A DNA stretch of 47,406 nucleotides from CALZFJ01 sp051878575 (GCA_051878575.1 JBJEKJ010000034.1:1-47406), one strand, 5' to 3'. Counted from the first letter of the stretch, positions 25,015 to 33,334 are shown. Notes: a model not told the origin generated them from the letters alone. Made by a program: numbers and translations.

Positions 25015-25623
25015 TCACTTTGCCTCAGAATCGGGCAAAATGATGCGATAGAGGTTGCATCCCACGAAGTTTCCCACCACTATGGCTGCATAGAACGCCA
25101 GTACCGACGCGATATGGCTTCCGATGTAGTCGACCGGCACACACATATAATAGAAAGCATCGGCCATGCAGTGCGGAAAGCCGCACATTATGAAAAGCGG
25201 AACACCAAAGAGCAGCGGCAGGTTCTGCCCGCGGCGGGCAAAAGTCACGGCAGTCGTCATTATGAAACCACAACCCACGGCAAGCACGCCTCCACACAGC
25301 GGGCCTATGGCAAGACGAGCCTCAAGAATCTGCCGGGCAGTGTCTTGCAGCGGCATCTGACTACAACGTGCCATCAGTGCCACAAGCAGGCAGCCAATAA
25401 GATTTCCCACAAGGATAAGCAGAAGGCTGCCAGCCTCTCCCCTCTTGATGAATCCGGCGGTGCCGGTGTAGAGCTTAAGCGAATAGTGCACCACCGTGAG
25501 TAGGCCGAAGGCAAAGAGCACCGCACCTACTATGCCTTTCTCGGCAAGATAGCCGAAGCCTGCTATGCCGATGCACACACCTGCGAGCAGCGACGAACGC
25601 AGTAACAATAAAGTATTTTTCAT
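25015..25623 (-). CDS. Formate/nitrite transporter family membrane protein
   Basis: A 202-residue integral membrane protein of the FNT family (FocA/NirC), which passes small monovalent anions such as formate, nitrite or hydrosulfide. It has about six hydrophobic helices. The family's central motif appears as GFPHCMADAFYYMCV, carrying the conserved pore His, and LYTGTAGFI matches the first half-repeat. It is shorter than the usual 260-280 residues because loops are trimmed, a form common in Bacteroidota. Substrate cannot be read. It is a single gene with its own terminator. Confidence 0.75.
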   Translation of the reverse strand: MKNTLLLLRSSLLAGVCIGIAGFGYLAEKGIVGAVLFAFGLLTVVHYSLKLYTGTAGFIKRGEAGSLLLILVGNLIGCLLVALMARCSQMPLQDTARQILEARLAIGPLCGGVLAVGCGFIMTTAVTFARRGQNLPLLFGVPLFIMCGFPHCMADAFYYMCVPVDYIGSHIASVLAFYAAIVVGNFVGCNLYRIILPDSEAK

Positions 25624-25730
25624 ATCAAAAAATCAGGTTATGCTGTAAAAACTCCACAAAAGTAGGCAAAATCCACAATATACGCAATTGCGACGCCACA
25701 TTCCGACGGCCAATCAAATAAATCGCACTT

Positions 25731-25764
25731 TTTGCTCGATTTTCAAAACATTTTGGTAATTTTG
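25731..25764 (+). promoter_or_regulatory. Promoter for the SpoIIE-STAS-GNAT block
   Basis: TTTG at 25731-25734, a 22-base spacer and TAATTTTG at 25757-25764. The transcript would have a leader of about 105 bases containing a 28-codon upstream ORF. Confidence 0.5.
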
Positions 25765-25811
25765 CTGAGACAAAATAACCATTATCCAATTATACCATTA
25801 GCTGCCTTGCC

Positions 25812-25898
25812 ATGCGAAAAACTCGCAGAGCCCGTGTGGCAACACTTATGGCATTAATTTTCTCTCAAGGATTGAATGATGAGCGTATTGAGGAATAG
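25812..25898 (+). CDS. Possible 28-residue upstream ORF
   Basis: ATG at 25812 opens a frame reading MRKTRRARVATLMALIFS onward to a TAG at 25896-25898. It overlaps the start of the phosphatase gene at 25876 in another frame. Its basic start and short hydrophobic centre could be chance. If translated it could couple to or regulate the downstream start. No family recognised. Confidence 0.2.
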   Translation: MRKTRRARVATLMALIFSQGLNDERIEE

Positions 25899-28248
25899 AA
25901 TAAAAAAGTCGGCGGCGACATTCGACAGGATTATATTCCGGTCGTTTGCGGGCAAATTGACATTTTGGCTTTTTCTGCTTATGTCGGCATTTTTCACCGC
26001 AAAGACGGTAATAGACTACGGCATACTGTCGGAAAACGTGTATGAATACGACAAGAACAAGTTCATCACCGAGTTGAATGCCGTGAAAGCCGTGATTTGC
26101 GACTCCATCAATAATGCCGAGCTCACCATTGCAGCCTCAATGCCTACACTCCAGCTGCTGCTTGACCATCCCGACTCGCTCACCTACGTGACACGACATC
26201 TGCTGTCGACCAACAAAAGCGCGTTCGGCTGCGCCATAGCAATGGAGCCATATTTCTACAAAGGCTCACGGAATTTCATGCTGTATAGCTGCCGCGACAG
26301 CACGGGCTCGATACTGACCTTCAACCCCGACAGCGTCGCCTACAGCTATCGCGACAAGCAGTGGTACAGCGCCGTGAGGCAGTCGATGAAAGCTCGGTGG
26401 TCGGAGCCGTATTTCGACAGACACGTATCCGACAGATATATGTGCACCTACAGCTCGCCTATAACCGACGCCGACGGCAATTTCGCCGGTGTGCTGACAG
26501 CCGACGTGCTGATTGCCGACTACAGCAAGATGATTGAGCGTCTGAAACCCTACGACGACGAGCGGTGCTATGCCGAGATTGTCAGCGACGACGGCTACTT
26601 CATCGCCTCACCGCATTGCAGAAACGGCTCGTTGGTGAACGTGCGCGAAATAGAAGGCTACAACAAGGCAATGGCCGATTTCATAATAGCCAACGAGACA
26701 GGATACCAGATAGAAACCGTAGCCGGCGAGGAATGCTTGGTGGTGCATAGCCTTGTCGACAAGAACATCGGGTGGAGGCTTATCCTGATTTGCCCCACAA
26801 GCATAATATTCCACAACCTGAAAGTCGCCACAATATGGATAGTGGCCATAAACACTCTGCTCACGGTGCTCATACTGATTATGATATACTTCGGCGTACA
26901 CAACATCCTCAGACCCATCACTCGCTTCACCAAGGCGGTGGGCGAGTTGCCGCAGAGAATCGACGAGCCTCTTGAGGAGATAAATGGAGTGAGCGAGGTG
27001 ACTACGCTGCGCGAAACCATGGAGAAGATGCGACTCTCGCTGTGCGACCACATCAGGAACGTGCGTTACATGACCATTGCCAACGAGCGCATTGCCAATG
27101 AGCTACGCATTGCCCGCAACATACAGAACAGCATGCTGCCCGGGACGCACCCCGAAATACTGAAATATGGCGAAATCGACATATTTGCCCACATCTGCCC
27201 TGCGAAGGAGGTTGGTGGCGACCTCTACGACTACGTGCTACGCGACGACCGCCTGTCATTCATCATCGGCGACGCAAGCGGCAAGGGCATCCCGGCATCC
27301 ATAATCATGTCGGTGACGTGCACCATGTTCCGCACCTGCGCCAACGCGGAACGCTCTGCTATGGAGATTGTGACGGCCATCAACAAGTCGCTGAGCCTCA
27401 ACAACACCACGAGCATGTTTGAGACTCTCATAGTGGGAATCCTCGACATGCGCACCGGCGCCATGGAGTTCTGCAACGCAGGACACACGCCGCCATTGGT
27501 GCTTTGCTCCAACAGCGACGGCTACATCCGGCTCACGAGCAACATCCCCGCCGGCGTGATAGGCAATTACGAGTATGCAAGCGACACCTACGTCCTCGAC
27601 GCAGGCAGCACCGTGCTGCTCTACACCGACGGTGTGACCGAGGCCGAGGACTCTACCGGCAGCCAATTCGGCTCGAAACGGCTGCTCAACGTATCGCTCG
27701 AGAACAGCAACAAGCCGATGCCCGAATTTGTCGGTGCCATCACCGATGCAATATGCAGCTTCACAAGCGGTGAGGAGCAGAGCGACGACATCACCATGCT
27801 CGCCATACGCTACACCGGAAGCCGCTACTCCAACACCCTCACCATGCGGTGCTCGCTCGACGAGCTGCCGAGAATATCAGCCGAAATCGACATGATAGCC
27901 GAGCGCTTCGGCATTGGCCCGAAAGACGCCAACCGAGCGATGCTTGCCATCGAGGAAGTGGCCGTGAACGTGATAAACTATGCCTACTCCGACGGTGAGG
28001 CGGGAGAGCTGTCATTAGTCGTAAAAGTGCTCGACGACGCATTGGTGATAGTGTTCACCGATGGCGGAAAACCATTCAACCCGCTCACGGCGCCTGCCCC
28101 CGACACCACGGCACGACTTGAGGACAGAAAAATAGGAGGCCTCGGCATCCTTCTTGCCCGCAAGCTCACCGATGCCATGTCATATCGACTGACCGATGAA
28201 GGCAAGAACGAGCTGACAATGAGAATCAACATTACAAACCTACAATAA
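25876..28248 (+). CDS. Membrane Cache-HAMP-PP2C phosphatase with RsbW-like kinase domain
   Basis: A 790-residue membrane signalling protein. Domains in order: transmembrane helix (about 26-48), extracytoplasmic Cache-like sensor (about 55-312, with FMLYSCRDS and QWYSAV...ARWSEPYFD), second helix (about 317-340), HAMP-like linker (341-395), SpoIIE-type PP2C phosphatase (about 405-648) with metal motifs GGDLYDY 448-453, GDASGKG 465-471 and DDITML 637-642, then an RsbW-like HATPase (655-785). The kinase keeps the N box (E693/E694, N698, N701), G1 DGGKPFNP 729-736 and G2 GGLGILL 754-760. So phosphatase and anti-sigma-type kinase share one chain. A STAS gene follows after seven bases. Confidence 0.85.
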   Translation: MMSVLRNRIKKSAATFDRIIFRSFAGKLTFWLFLLMSAFFTAKTVIDYGILSENVYEYDKNKFITELNAVKAVICDSINNAELTIAASMPTLQLLLDHPDSLTYVTRHLLSTNKSAFGCAIAMEPYFYKGSRNFMLYSCRDSTGSILTFNPDSVAYSYRDKQWYSAVRQSMKARWSEPYFDRHVSDRYMCTYSSPITDADGNFAGVLTADVLIADYSKMIERLKPYDDERCYAEIVSDDGYFIASPHCRNGSLVNVREIEGYNKAMADFIIANETGYQIETVAGEECLVVHSLVDKNIGWRLILICPTSIIFHNLKVATIWIVAINTLLTVLILIMIYFGVHNILRPITRFTKAVGELPQRIDEPLEEINGVSEVTTLRETMEKMRLSLCDHIRNVRYMTIANERIANELRIARNIQNSMLPGTHPEILKYGEIDIFAHICPAKEVGGDLYDYVLRDDRLSFIIGDASGKGIPASIIMSVTCTMFRTCANAERSAMEIVTAINKSLSLNNTTSMFETLIVGILDMRTGAMEFCNAGHTPPLVLCSNSDGYIRLTSNIPAGVIGNYEYASDTYVLDAGSTVLLYTDGVTEAEDSTGSQFGSKRLLNVSLENSNKPMPEFVGAITDAICSFTSGEEQSDDITMLAIRYTGSRYSNTLTMRCSLDELPRISAEIDMIAERFGIGPKDANRAMLAIEEVAVNVINYAYSDGEAGELSLVVKVLDDALVIVFTDGGKPFNPLTAPAPDTTARLEDRKIGGLGILLARKLTDAMSYRLTDEGKNELTMRINITNLQ

Positions 28249-28255
28249 GACACTT

Positions 28256-28558
28256 ATGGAGACTATTATCAGCCAAAACGGGAATGATACCATAATAAAA
28301 ATCAGCGGACGCTTGGACACCATCGCTTCGACGAAGTTCGAGCAGTGCATAGCGCCAATATCAGGATTGGCAAACGCATCGATTGTGGTCGATTGCAGCG
28401 AATTACAATATATCAGCAGCTCGGGGCTGCGCATATTCCTCTCGTTGCAGAAAAATGTGGCCGCCAACAATGGCATTATGGTACTGAAGTCGCTCGGCAG
28501 CGACATACGCGAGATTTTCGACATGACGGGATTCTCCTCTATATTCACCATTGAATGA
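28256..28558 (+). CDS. STAS-domain anti-anti-sigma-type protein
   Basis: A 100-residue single STAS domain (SpoIIAA/RsbV type). Such proteins switch partners according to phosphorylation of a Ser by an RsbW-type kinase and dephosphorylation by a PP2C phosphatase, both activities encoded in the preceding gene. The switch region reads DCSELQYISSSGLRIFL, with Ser55 aligning to the phosphorylated Ser of SpoIIAA. It begins seven bases after the phosphatase stop, a clear operon arrangement. No sigma factor gene lies in the window, so the final target is unknown. Confidence 0.88.
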   Translation: METIISQNGNDTIIKISGRLDTIASTKFEQCIAPISGLANASIVVDCSELQYISSSGLRIFLSLQKNVAANNGIMVLKSLGSDIREIFDMTGFSSIFTIE

Positions 28559-28578
28559 ACTAATTGCAAAACACCATT

Positions 28579-28866
28579 ATGAGGTTTGACGTGTCGCAAA
28601 TCACCGACGAGGACTCGATATTGCGCATTCCGGCCATCTTCGTCACGGCTTTCAGGGAGCACAAGCTGCTCAGCGTCGGCGAGGATGAGATAGTGAAGAC
28701 GGGAAGCACAGCGCCACATGTAGTGCGTGGGGTGGCTTCAGGCTCCCTGCCGCCGAACCGGGAAATAGAAACAAGTAATCGAAAACCGATATGTTTAGAA
28801 AACGCCTTACGTCGATCACGGTATCGACAAGCCTATTCCAGATTGAGCCGCTGCAAAACTACATAG
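28579..28866 (+). CDS. Possible small protein between STAS and GNAT genes
   Basis: An ORF of 95 codons from ATG 28579, or 100 from a TTG at 28564. It begins MRFDVSQITDEDSILRIP and the first 45 codons have G/C-rich third positions like the neighbours, suggesting real coding. The last 25 codons overlap the GNAT gene start (28791) in another frame and look less protein-like. It fills an otherwise unexplained 232-base gap inside the operon. It may be a small partner protein, a remnant of a larger gene, or chance. No family recognised. Confidence 0.4.
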   Translation: MRFDVSQITDEDSILRIPAIFVTAFREHKLLSVGEDEIVKTGSTAPHVVRGVASGSLPPNREIETSNRKPICLENALRRSRYRQAYSRLSRCKTT

Positions 28867-30242
28867 GCTATCTGGCCCGGTATGCCGGAGTGCCCGACAA
28901 CCGGCTGATGCAATTGCAGGTGGTAATCGAGGAGATTTTCACCCACATCGTCGACAAGTGCTTCCAAGGAAGCGCCGACGGCAATGTGACGGTGAACGTC
29001 GACGTCACGCAAGCGAGCCTGATGCTCACTTTTGAGTATCAGGGATTGCCATTTGCCTACAGCCTCGACCACTCCGACAGCGAGGCCGACGAAATCAGCC
29101 TGCACCTTATTCGCACTCTCAGCACCTCCTACCGAATGATGGAGGACGGCAAGCGCGGACAGAAGATAGAGATAAGCATTGCACTGAAGCCTAAGGTGCT
29201 CGACGAAATGCCCGAAACTCCGAAGCAAAAGCCCACCGACGGCGACAACGTGGAGCTGCGACAGGTGAATGCCGACGAGATGGAGAAGATGGTGCAGTGC
29301 CTATACCGCGTGTTCGGCTACACTTATAGCGCCGAGGCAATTTACTACCCCGACATGCTCCGGGAAAGACTGAGAAGCGGCCTATACCGCGGTTTTGTGG
29401 CGGCAAACTCGTGCGGCGACATCGTGGCACATGTGGGAATGCTGAAATCGGAGACTGACGACACCATCTGCGAATGTGGACAGGCTTTCGTGAGTCCCGA
29501 CTACAATAATCGCGGACTTTTCGTGAGACTTAAGCGAATGCTCATCGACGAGGCCGAGAGGATTGGGCTGAGGGGCGTGTTCAGCAGTGCCGTGACCGGG
29601 CATCCCTACACCCAGATGGCAAATCTGAAATTAGGGTGCGTGGAGACGGGGTTCGAGCTATCGTATATCCCAAACAACCTTAAAAGTATGATAGCCCGTG
29701 AGGGCGAGGAACAGCGGCAGACGGTGTTGTCGTTCTTCCTGCCGACGTCGCACCAAAAGGCCATGTCGGTGTACGTGCCCGAGAGTTACCGCGATATTGT
29801 GGAGGCTACCTACAGTCATCTCGGATTGGAGCGAACCCTTCTCGCCCGACCTGCCGACGCAAGGCTATCCGACGCCGACTCGGAGATTGAGGAAGCGGTG
29901 AAATCGGACTGGAACCAGCTCCACATACACATACACAAGGCCGGAGCCGACCTTGAAAGCCGACTGCGACGTATCTTGCGCCGAGCCATGGCCAACAACA
30001 CCGCCGTGGCATACGCGTCGCTGAAACTCACCGAGCCCGACACTCCACTGATTGCCGACACGCTGCGAAACGCCGGATTCATCTACTCGGGCATAATGCC
30101 CTACGAGGCCGATGACTGCGACGTGCTGAGAATGCAGTTCATAGCCGATGCCGAGCTTAACGGCGACTATATTATCGCCCACAGCGATTGGGCTAAGGAG
30201 ATAAAGCATTACATCCTAAAGCAACTTGCCTATGTGGAATAG
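28791..30242 (+). CDS. Degenerate RsbW-like domain fused to GNAT acetyltransferase
   Basis: A 483-residue two-part protein. Residues about 8-135 have the fold pattern of an RsbW-type HATPase (LQVVIEEIFTHIVDKCF, LMLTFEYQGLPFAYS, ISLHLIRTLSTSYRMM) but lack its ATP-binding residues: His52 replaces the N-box Asn, YQG replaces the G1 DxG, and DEIS replaces the G2 GGLG. Residues about 153-320 form a GNAT acetyltransferase with the acetyl-CoA loop region VSPDYNNRGLFVRLKRML at 234-251. The last 160 residues form a further alpha/beta region ending LKQLAYVE. In this operon it is probably an output or binding partner of the STAS protein; the acetylation substrate is unknown. Confidence 0.72.
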   Translation: MFRKRLTSITVSTSLFQIEPLQNYIGYLARYAGVPDNRLMQLQVVIEEIFTHIVDKCFQGSADGNVTVNVDVTQASLMLTFEYQGLPFAYSLDHSDSEADEISLHLIRTLSTSYRMMEDGKRGQKIEISIALKPKVLDEMPETPKQKPTDGDNVELRQVNADEMEKMVQCLYRVFGYTYSAEAIYYPDMLRERLRSGLYRGFVAANSCGDIVAHVGMLKSETDDTICECGQAFVSPDYNNRGLFVRLKRMLIDEAERIGLRGVFSSAVTGHPYTQMANLKLGCVETGFELSYIPNNLKSMIAREGEEQRQTVLSFFLPTSHQKAMSVYVPESYRDIVEATYSHLGLERTLLARPADARLSDADSEIEEAVKSDWNQLHIHIHKAGADLESRLRRILRRAMANNTAVAYASLKLTEPDTPLIADTLRNAGFIYSGIMPYEADDCDVLRMQFIADAELNGDYIIAHSDWAKEIKHYILKQLAYVE

Positions 30243-30384
30243 GGATTTCGCCAATCGCTACATCAGCGACATTAAAGAGGACCTGCGCTACCTGAGGTCG
30301 CATGGCACCATGCGCAACGCCCTCGCCTCAGCATGCGTCACACCTTCTGCAACAAGCGGTAGGCACGCGGGCTCATGCCCATGA
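30232..30384 (+). pseudogene. Truncated start of a further operon gene
   Basis: ATG at 30232 overlaps the end of the GNAT gene by 11 bases and opens MWNRDFANRYISDIKEDLRYLRSHG, which looks like a genuine protein start. After about 34 codons the frame runs into the antisense of the AraC remnant and stops at 30384 with unlikely residues. The simplest reading is that a third or fourth operon gene was cut off by the rearrangement that placed the galM-araC fragments here. A true 50-residue protein is possible but less likely. Confidence 0.4.
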
Positions 30385-30913
30385 TTTTCGTAAAAAGGCG
30401 CGAGAAATAATAGGGGTCATCGATTCCCAATTTGTAGCACACTTGATTCAATTTCATAGAAGTGTTGTCGAGAAGGTAGCACGCTTGCCTTATTTTCAGC
30501 AGATTGAAATAGGTGAGCGGGCTATGCCCCGTCTTATCCTTGAATATCATCGAAAAATGCGACGCCGAGTAGCCAATATAGTCGGCCACCTCCTGCAATG
30601 TGAGATGCCTCTCGATATTCTCCTTCATAAAGTGTATGGCAGCCTCCACGGCATCGCCGCTCTCCGGCCTCACTCCGACCTCACGGTATTGATTGATGTA
30701 TCGCAGCGAGCCGAGATAGTGATGAAACAGTGTCATGGCGTAGCGTATGCTCTCCATGCTGTAGCTTGAATTAAGAGTATTGAACAACTCCTCAAACATG
30801 TTTATGCGATTGCTTATGCGCGAGTGAATGCTCGGGTTTATCGACTTCGGCTCAATGGCGTCCTGAGCGTAATATTTTGCAAGTTCACCCTTGAAGTGAA
30901 TCCAATAGGATGC
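30338..30913 (-). pseudogene. AraC-family regulator, 5'-truncated
   Basis: About 190 residues of an AraC-type regulator: the end of the sensor cupin (SYWIHFKGELAKYY) and a complete double helix-turn-helix domain, with LTLQEVADYIGYSASHFSMIFKDKTGHSP as the first HTH and LNQVCYKLGIDDPYYFSRLFTKIMGMSPRAYR as the second. Roughly 90 N-terminal residues expected of this family are missing; instead the frame continues in phase into aldose 1-epimerase sequence. The DNA-binding half may still fold, so some function cannot be ruled out. The stop abuts the broken end of the GNAT operon. Confidence 0.65.
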
Positions 30914-31330
30914 TCCCTGGCACTCCAATGCCACACCATCGTAGTCGGCATATCGCCGTCCGCTTTTGCCGAAAGGCTCGTTGGTAGGCAACCATTTCGA
31001 GCAATAAAGTCGCAGCCTGTGGCCAAGACACGAGCCTCCGTCCTCGCCCGAGAGGTTGAAATAGGCGTGATTCGTCAGGTTCACGATTGTAGGCTTGTCG
31101 GTCACAGCCTTAAGCTCAATCATCAGCTCGTCGGCATCACTCCAGGTGTAGGTCACCTCAGCCCTGAGGTTGCCCGGATAGCCCTCCTCACCATCAACCG
31201 AGAGATAGGAGAACCGCACGCTATCGCCGATTATCCGCGAGTCCCACAACACGCTATGGAATCCATCCACGCCGCCATGCAGAGCGTTGGGGCATTGTTT
31301 ATGGCAAGATAATTGCCATTTTTGGAAGAA
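30914..31330 (-). pseudogene. galM: Aldose 1-epimerase remnant with frameshift and deletion
   Basis: The frame contains mid-protein GalM motifs: NALHGGVDGFHSVLWD, SVDGEEGYPGNL, and NLTNHAYFNLSG with the catalytic His. Just upstream the family segment GNYLAINNAP lies in another frame, so a one-base deletion separates it from NALHGG. About 160 residues between SKWLPTNE and PFGKSGRRYADYDG are missing, including the usual catalytic Glu region. The GalM segment ends at VALECQG, where FPDSP would be expected, and AraC sequence begins. It cannot encode an active epimerase. The ORF caller's start at 31384 is not meaningful. Confidence 0.7.
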
Positions 31331-31444
31331 TTTGTGCCGTCTTTTTGCGGCAGCGTTCCGGGTCGGGCATAGCCACAAAAGCACGCATGCTCCGAAAGGC
31401 GCGGGGAAACGCTCCCGGAAAATACATGAATACGCTATAAAAGC

Positions 31445-31487
31445 ACAGCCGGCGCGGCATTTCGGTGAAATGTGATGCGCCGGCTGT
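31445..31487 (-). terminator. Terminator of the YidE-type transporter gene
   Basis: An 11-bp GC-rich stem ACAGCCGGCGC / GCGCCGGCTGT encloses a second 6-bp stem CATTTC/GAAATG. On the minus strand it lies 60 bases after the transporter stop and is followed by GCTTTTATAG. Confidence 0.6.
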
Positions 31488-31546
31488 AATCGATACTCGT
31501 GAGCAATGGGGCCAGGCCCGGAGGCTGCCCCGATTGCCTCTATTTC

Positions 31547-33256
31547 TTAGAAATTAGCCAATGCAAGAATAAGAATCTGCGCGGTGACCACGCGAAGGAA
31601 CATCGTCAACGGATATACCGTAGAGTAGGCCACTGCCGGGGCATCGTTGTTGGCAGTCTTGTTGCCATAGGCGAGTGCGGGTGGATCGGTGTAGCTTCCG
31701 GAGAGAAGTCCGAGAATCGAAAAATAGTTCAATTTATATTTCGCACGGGCTATGCAACCCACAATCATCAGCGGCAGGAAGGTGATAAGGAAACCATAGA
31801 GCACCCACTGGGCTCCGGTGCTGTTGAACACAGTTCCCACAAAGTTCTCACCGGCACCAATACCCACCGAAGCGAGAAACAGGCATATTCCCACCTCGCG
31901 GAGCATCATGCTTGCCGAGGTCGACGTGTAGGTGATCAGCTTGATCTTATATCCCCAGCGGCTCATGAGAATGGCCACTATAAGCGGACCGCCGGCCAAA
32001 CCGAGCTTCATGGGCACCGACATTCCGGGGAATGCGATTGGAATAGACCCAACTATAATACCAAGCAGGATGCCAATGAACATAGTGAACATATTAGGCT
32101 GATTGAGACGCTTCATCGAGTTGCCCATCTTCTCGGCAAGGCGGTTGATATCGTCGATATTGCCCACCACGGTGATGCGGTCGCCCACCTGAAGCGAGAG
32201 GTTGGCACTTGCGAGCAGGTCGACGCCGGCACGGTTCACGCGAGTGGCATTCAGCTTGTAGCCCATGTGCAGGCGAAGCGAGCCGATGCGGCGGCCGGAG
32301 TATTCACTGTTGGTGATAAGGATACGGCGCGACACCACCGGACCCTGCTGCTCGTCGGTGCGCCAGTCCATCTCGATTTTCGGACCGATAATCGACACGA
32401 ACGCGTCCTCATCCTGCGCCGAAATCACCATGTAGAGCAGGTCGTTCTCATTGATGATAGTCTTCGACGTGGGGATGATAATCTCCTCCGACTCATGCTG
32501 CCTGATACGCGAAATCACGAAGTTGCGGTCGATGATGCTTATGAGGCGTCCCAACGGCATGCCGTGTATGAGCTTGTTGGTCACTTTCACCGTAATCATA
32601 TATGGCTTGAGCTGGCTCTCCTCCTTCTCCTCCTCAAGATGCTTGGTCTCCTCGCCGAGGTTGATTTTGAAAATCACCTTCACGAGAATCATCGACAGGA
32701 TGATGCCGACCACTCCGAGCGGATAGGCTGCCGCATATCCCATCGACATGCTCTTGATGGCATTGGCAGCATCGGGAGCATTGACCTCGGTGAGCGTCTG
32801 TTGGGCAGCACCAAGTCCGGGAGTATTGGTCACGGCACCCGAGAGCACACCCACAAGGTCGGTGATGCTGATATTGCCCACGCCAAAGTAGATAATCAGC
32901 GCCACCACAAGGTCGAGCGCTATTATCAGCATGGCAAGGCCATTTAGCACTATGCCTCCCTTCTTGAACGACGAGAAGAAACCTGGACCCACCTGCAATC
33001 CTATCGAGAAGATAAACAGGATAAGTCCAAACTCTTTGATAAAATGCAACACACCGGTGTCGATTGCCGGGATATCGGGAACAAAGGAGTAGTAGAGCTG
33101 CCCGACAATAATGCCCACAAACAGCACAAACGTAACCCCAAGCGACACACCGAAAATCTTGACTTTTCCTAAAATCACACCGATAGCTATCACAAACGCA
33201 TATAGGAATATAGCGTGAGCGATGGAATTGTGAGTTAATAAATCAAGGAACCACAT
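31547..33256 (-). CDS. YidE/YbjL/AspT-family transporter
   Basis: A 569-residue membrane protein of the aspartate:alanine exchanger (AAE) family. Two hydrophobic domains of five to six helices each (about 1-175 and 390-569) flank two RCK_C/TrkA_C regulatory domains (about 205-375; LIHGMPLGRLISIIDRNFVISRIRQ and SLQVGDRITVVGNID). The duplication motifs GAVTNTPGLGAAQ and the related GSYTDPPALAY occur once in each half. Related proteins exchange aspartate, alanine, succinate or glutamate; substrate here is unknown. It has a TAACTTTG -7 box upstream and its own terminator. Confidence 0.85.
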   Translation of the reverse strand: MWFLDLLTHNSIAHAIFLYAFVIAIGVILGKVKIFGVSLGVTFVLFVGIIVGQLYYSFVPDIPAIDTGVLHFIKEFGLILFIFSIGLQVGPGFFSSFKKGGIVLNGLAMLIIALDLVVALIIYFGVGNISITDLVGVLSGAVTNTPGLGAAQQTLTEVNAPDAANAIKSMSMGYAAAYPLGVVGIILSMILVKVIFKINLGEETKHLEEEKEESQLKPYMITVKVTNKLIHGMPLGRLISIIDRNFVISRIRQHESEEIIIPTSKTIINENDLLYMVISAQDEDAFVSIIGPKIEMDWRTDEQQGPVVSRRILITNSEYSGRRIGSLRLHMGYKLNATRVNRAGVDLLASANLSLQVGDRITVVGNIDDINRLAEKMGNSMKRLNQPNMFTMFIGILLGIIVGSIPIAFPGMSVPMKLGLAGGPLIVAILMSRWGYKIKLITYTSTSASMMLREVGICLFLASVGIGAGENFVGTVFNSTGAQWVLYGFLITFLPLMIVGCIARAKYKLNYFSILGLLSGSYTDPPALAYGNKTANNDAPAVAYSTVYPLTMFLRVVTAQILILALANF

Positions 33257-33334
33257 AGGGACTTAATCACTTAATTAAAAGATTATAAACTTAAATTTGT
33301 TTCTTACAGGGAGGCAGTCACGCCGACCGCATTG

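Noticed and set aside
24735..25043. 102-codon plus-strand ORF between the sRNA and the FNT gene
   Set aside because: It runs through the FNT terminator and end of that gene in antisense, has low-complexity A/T-rich sequence and no recognisable motif.
31499..32947. 482-codon plus-strand ORF antisense to the YidE-type transporter
   Set aside because: The sense strand has a clear membrane transporter with family motifs; the antisense reading is His/Arg/Glu-rich with no domain.
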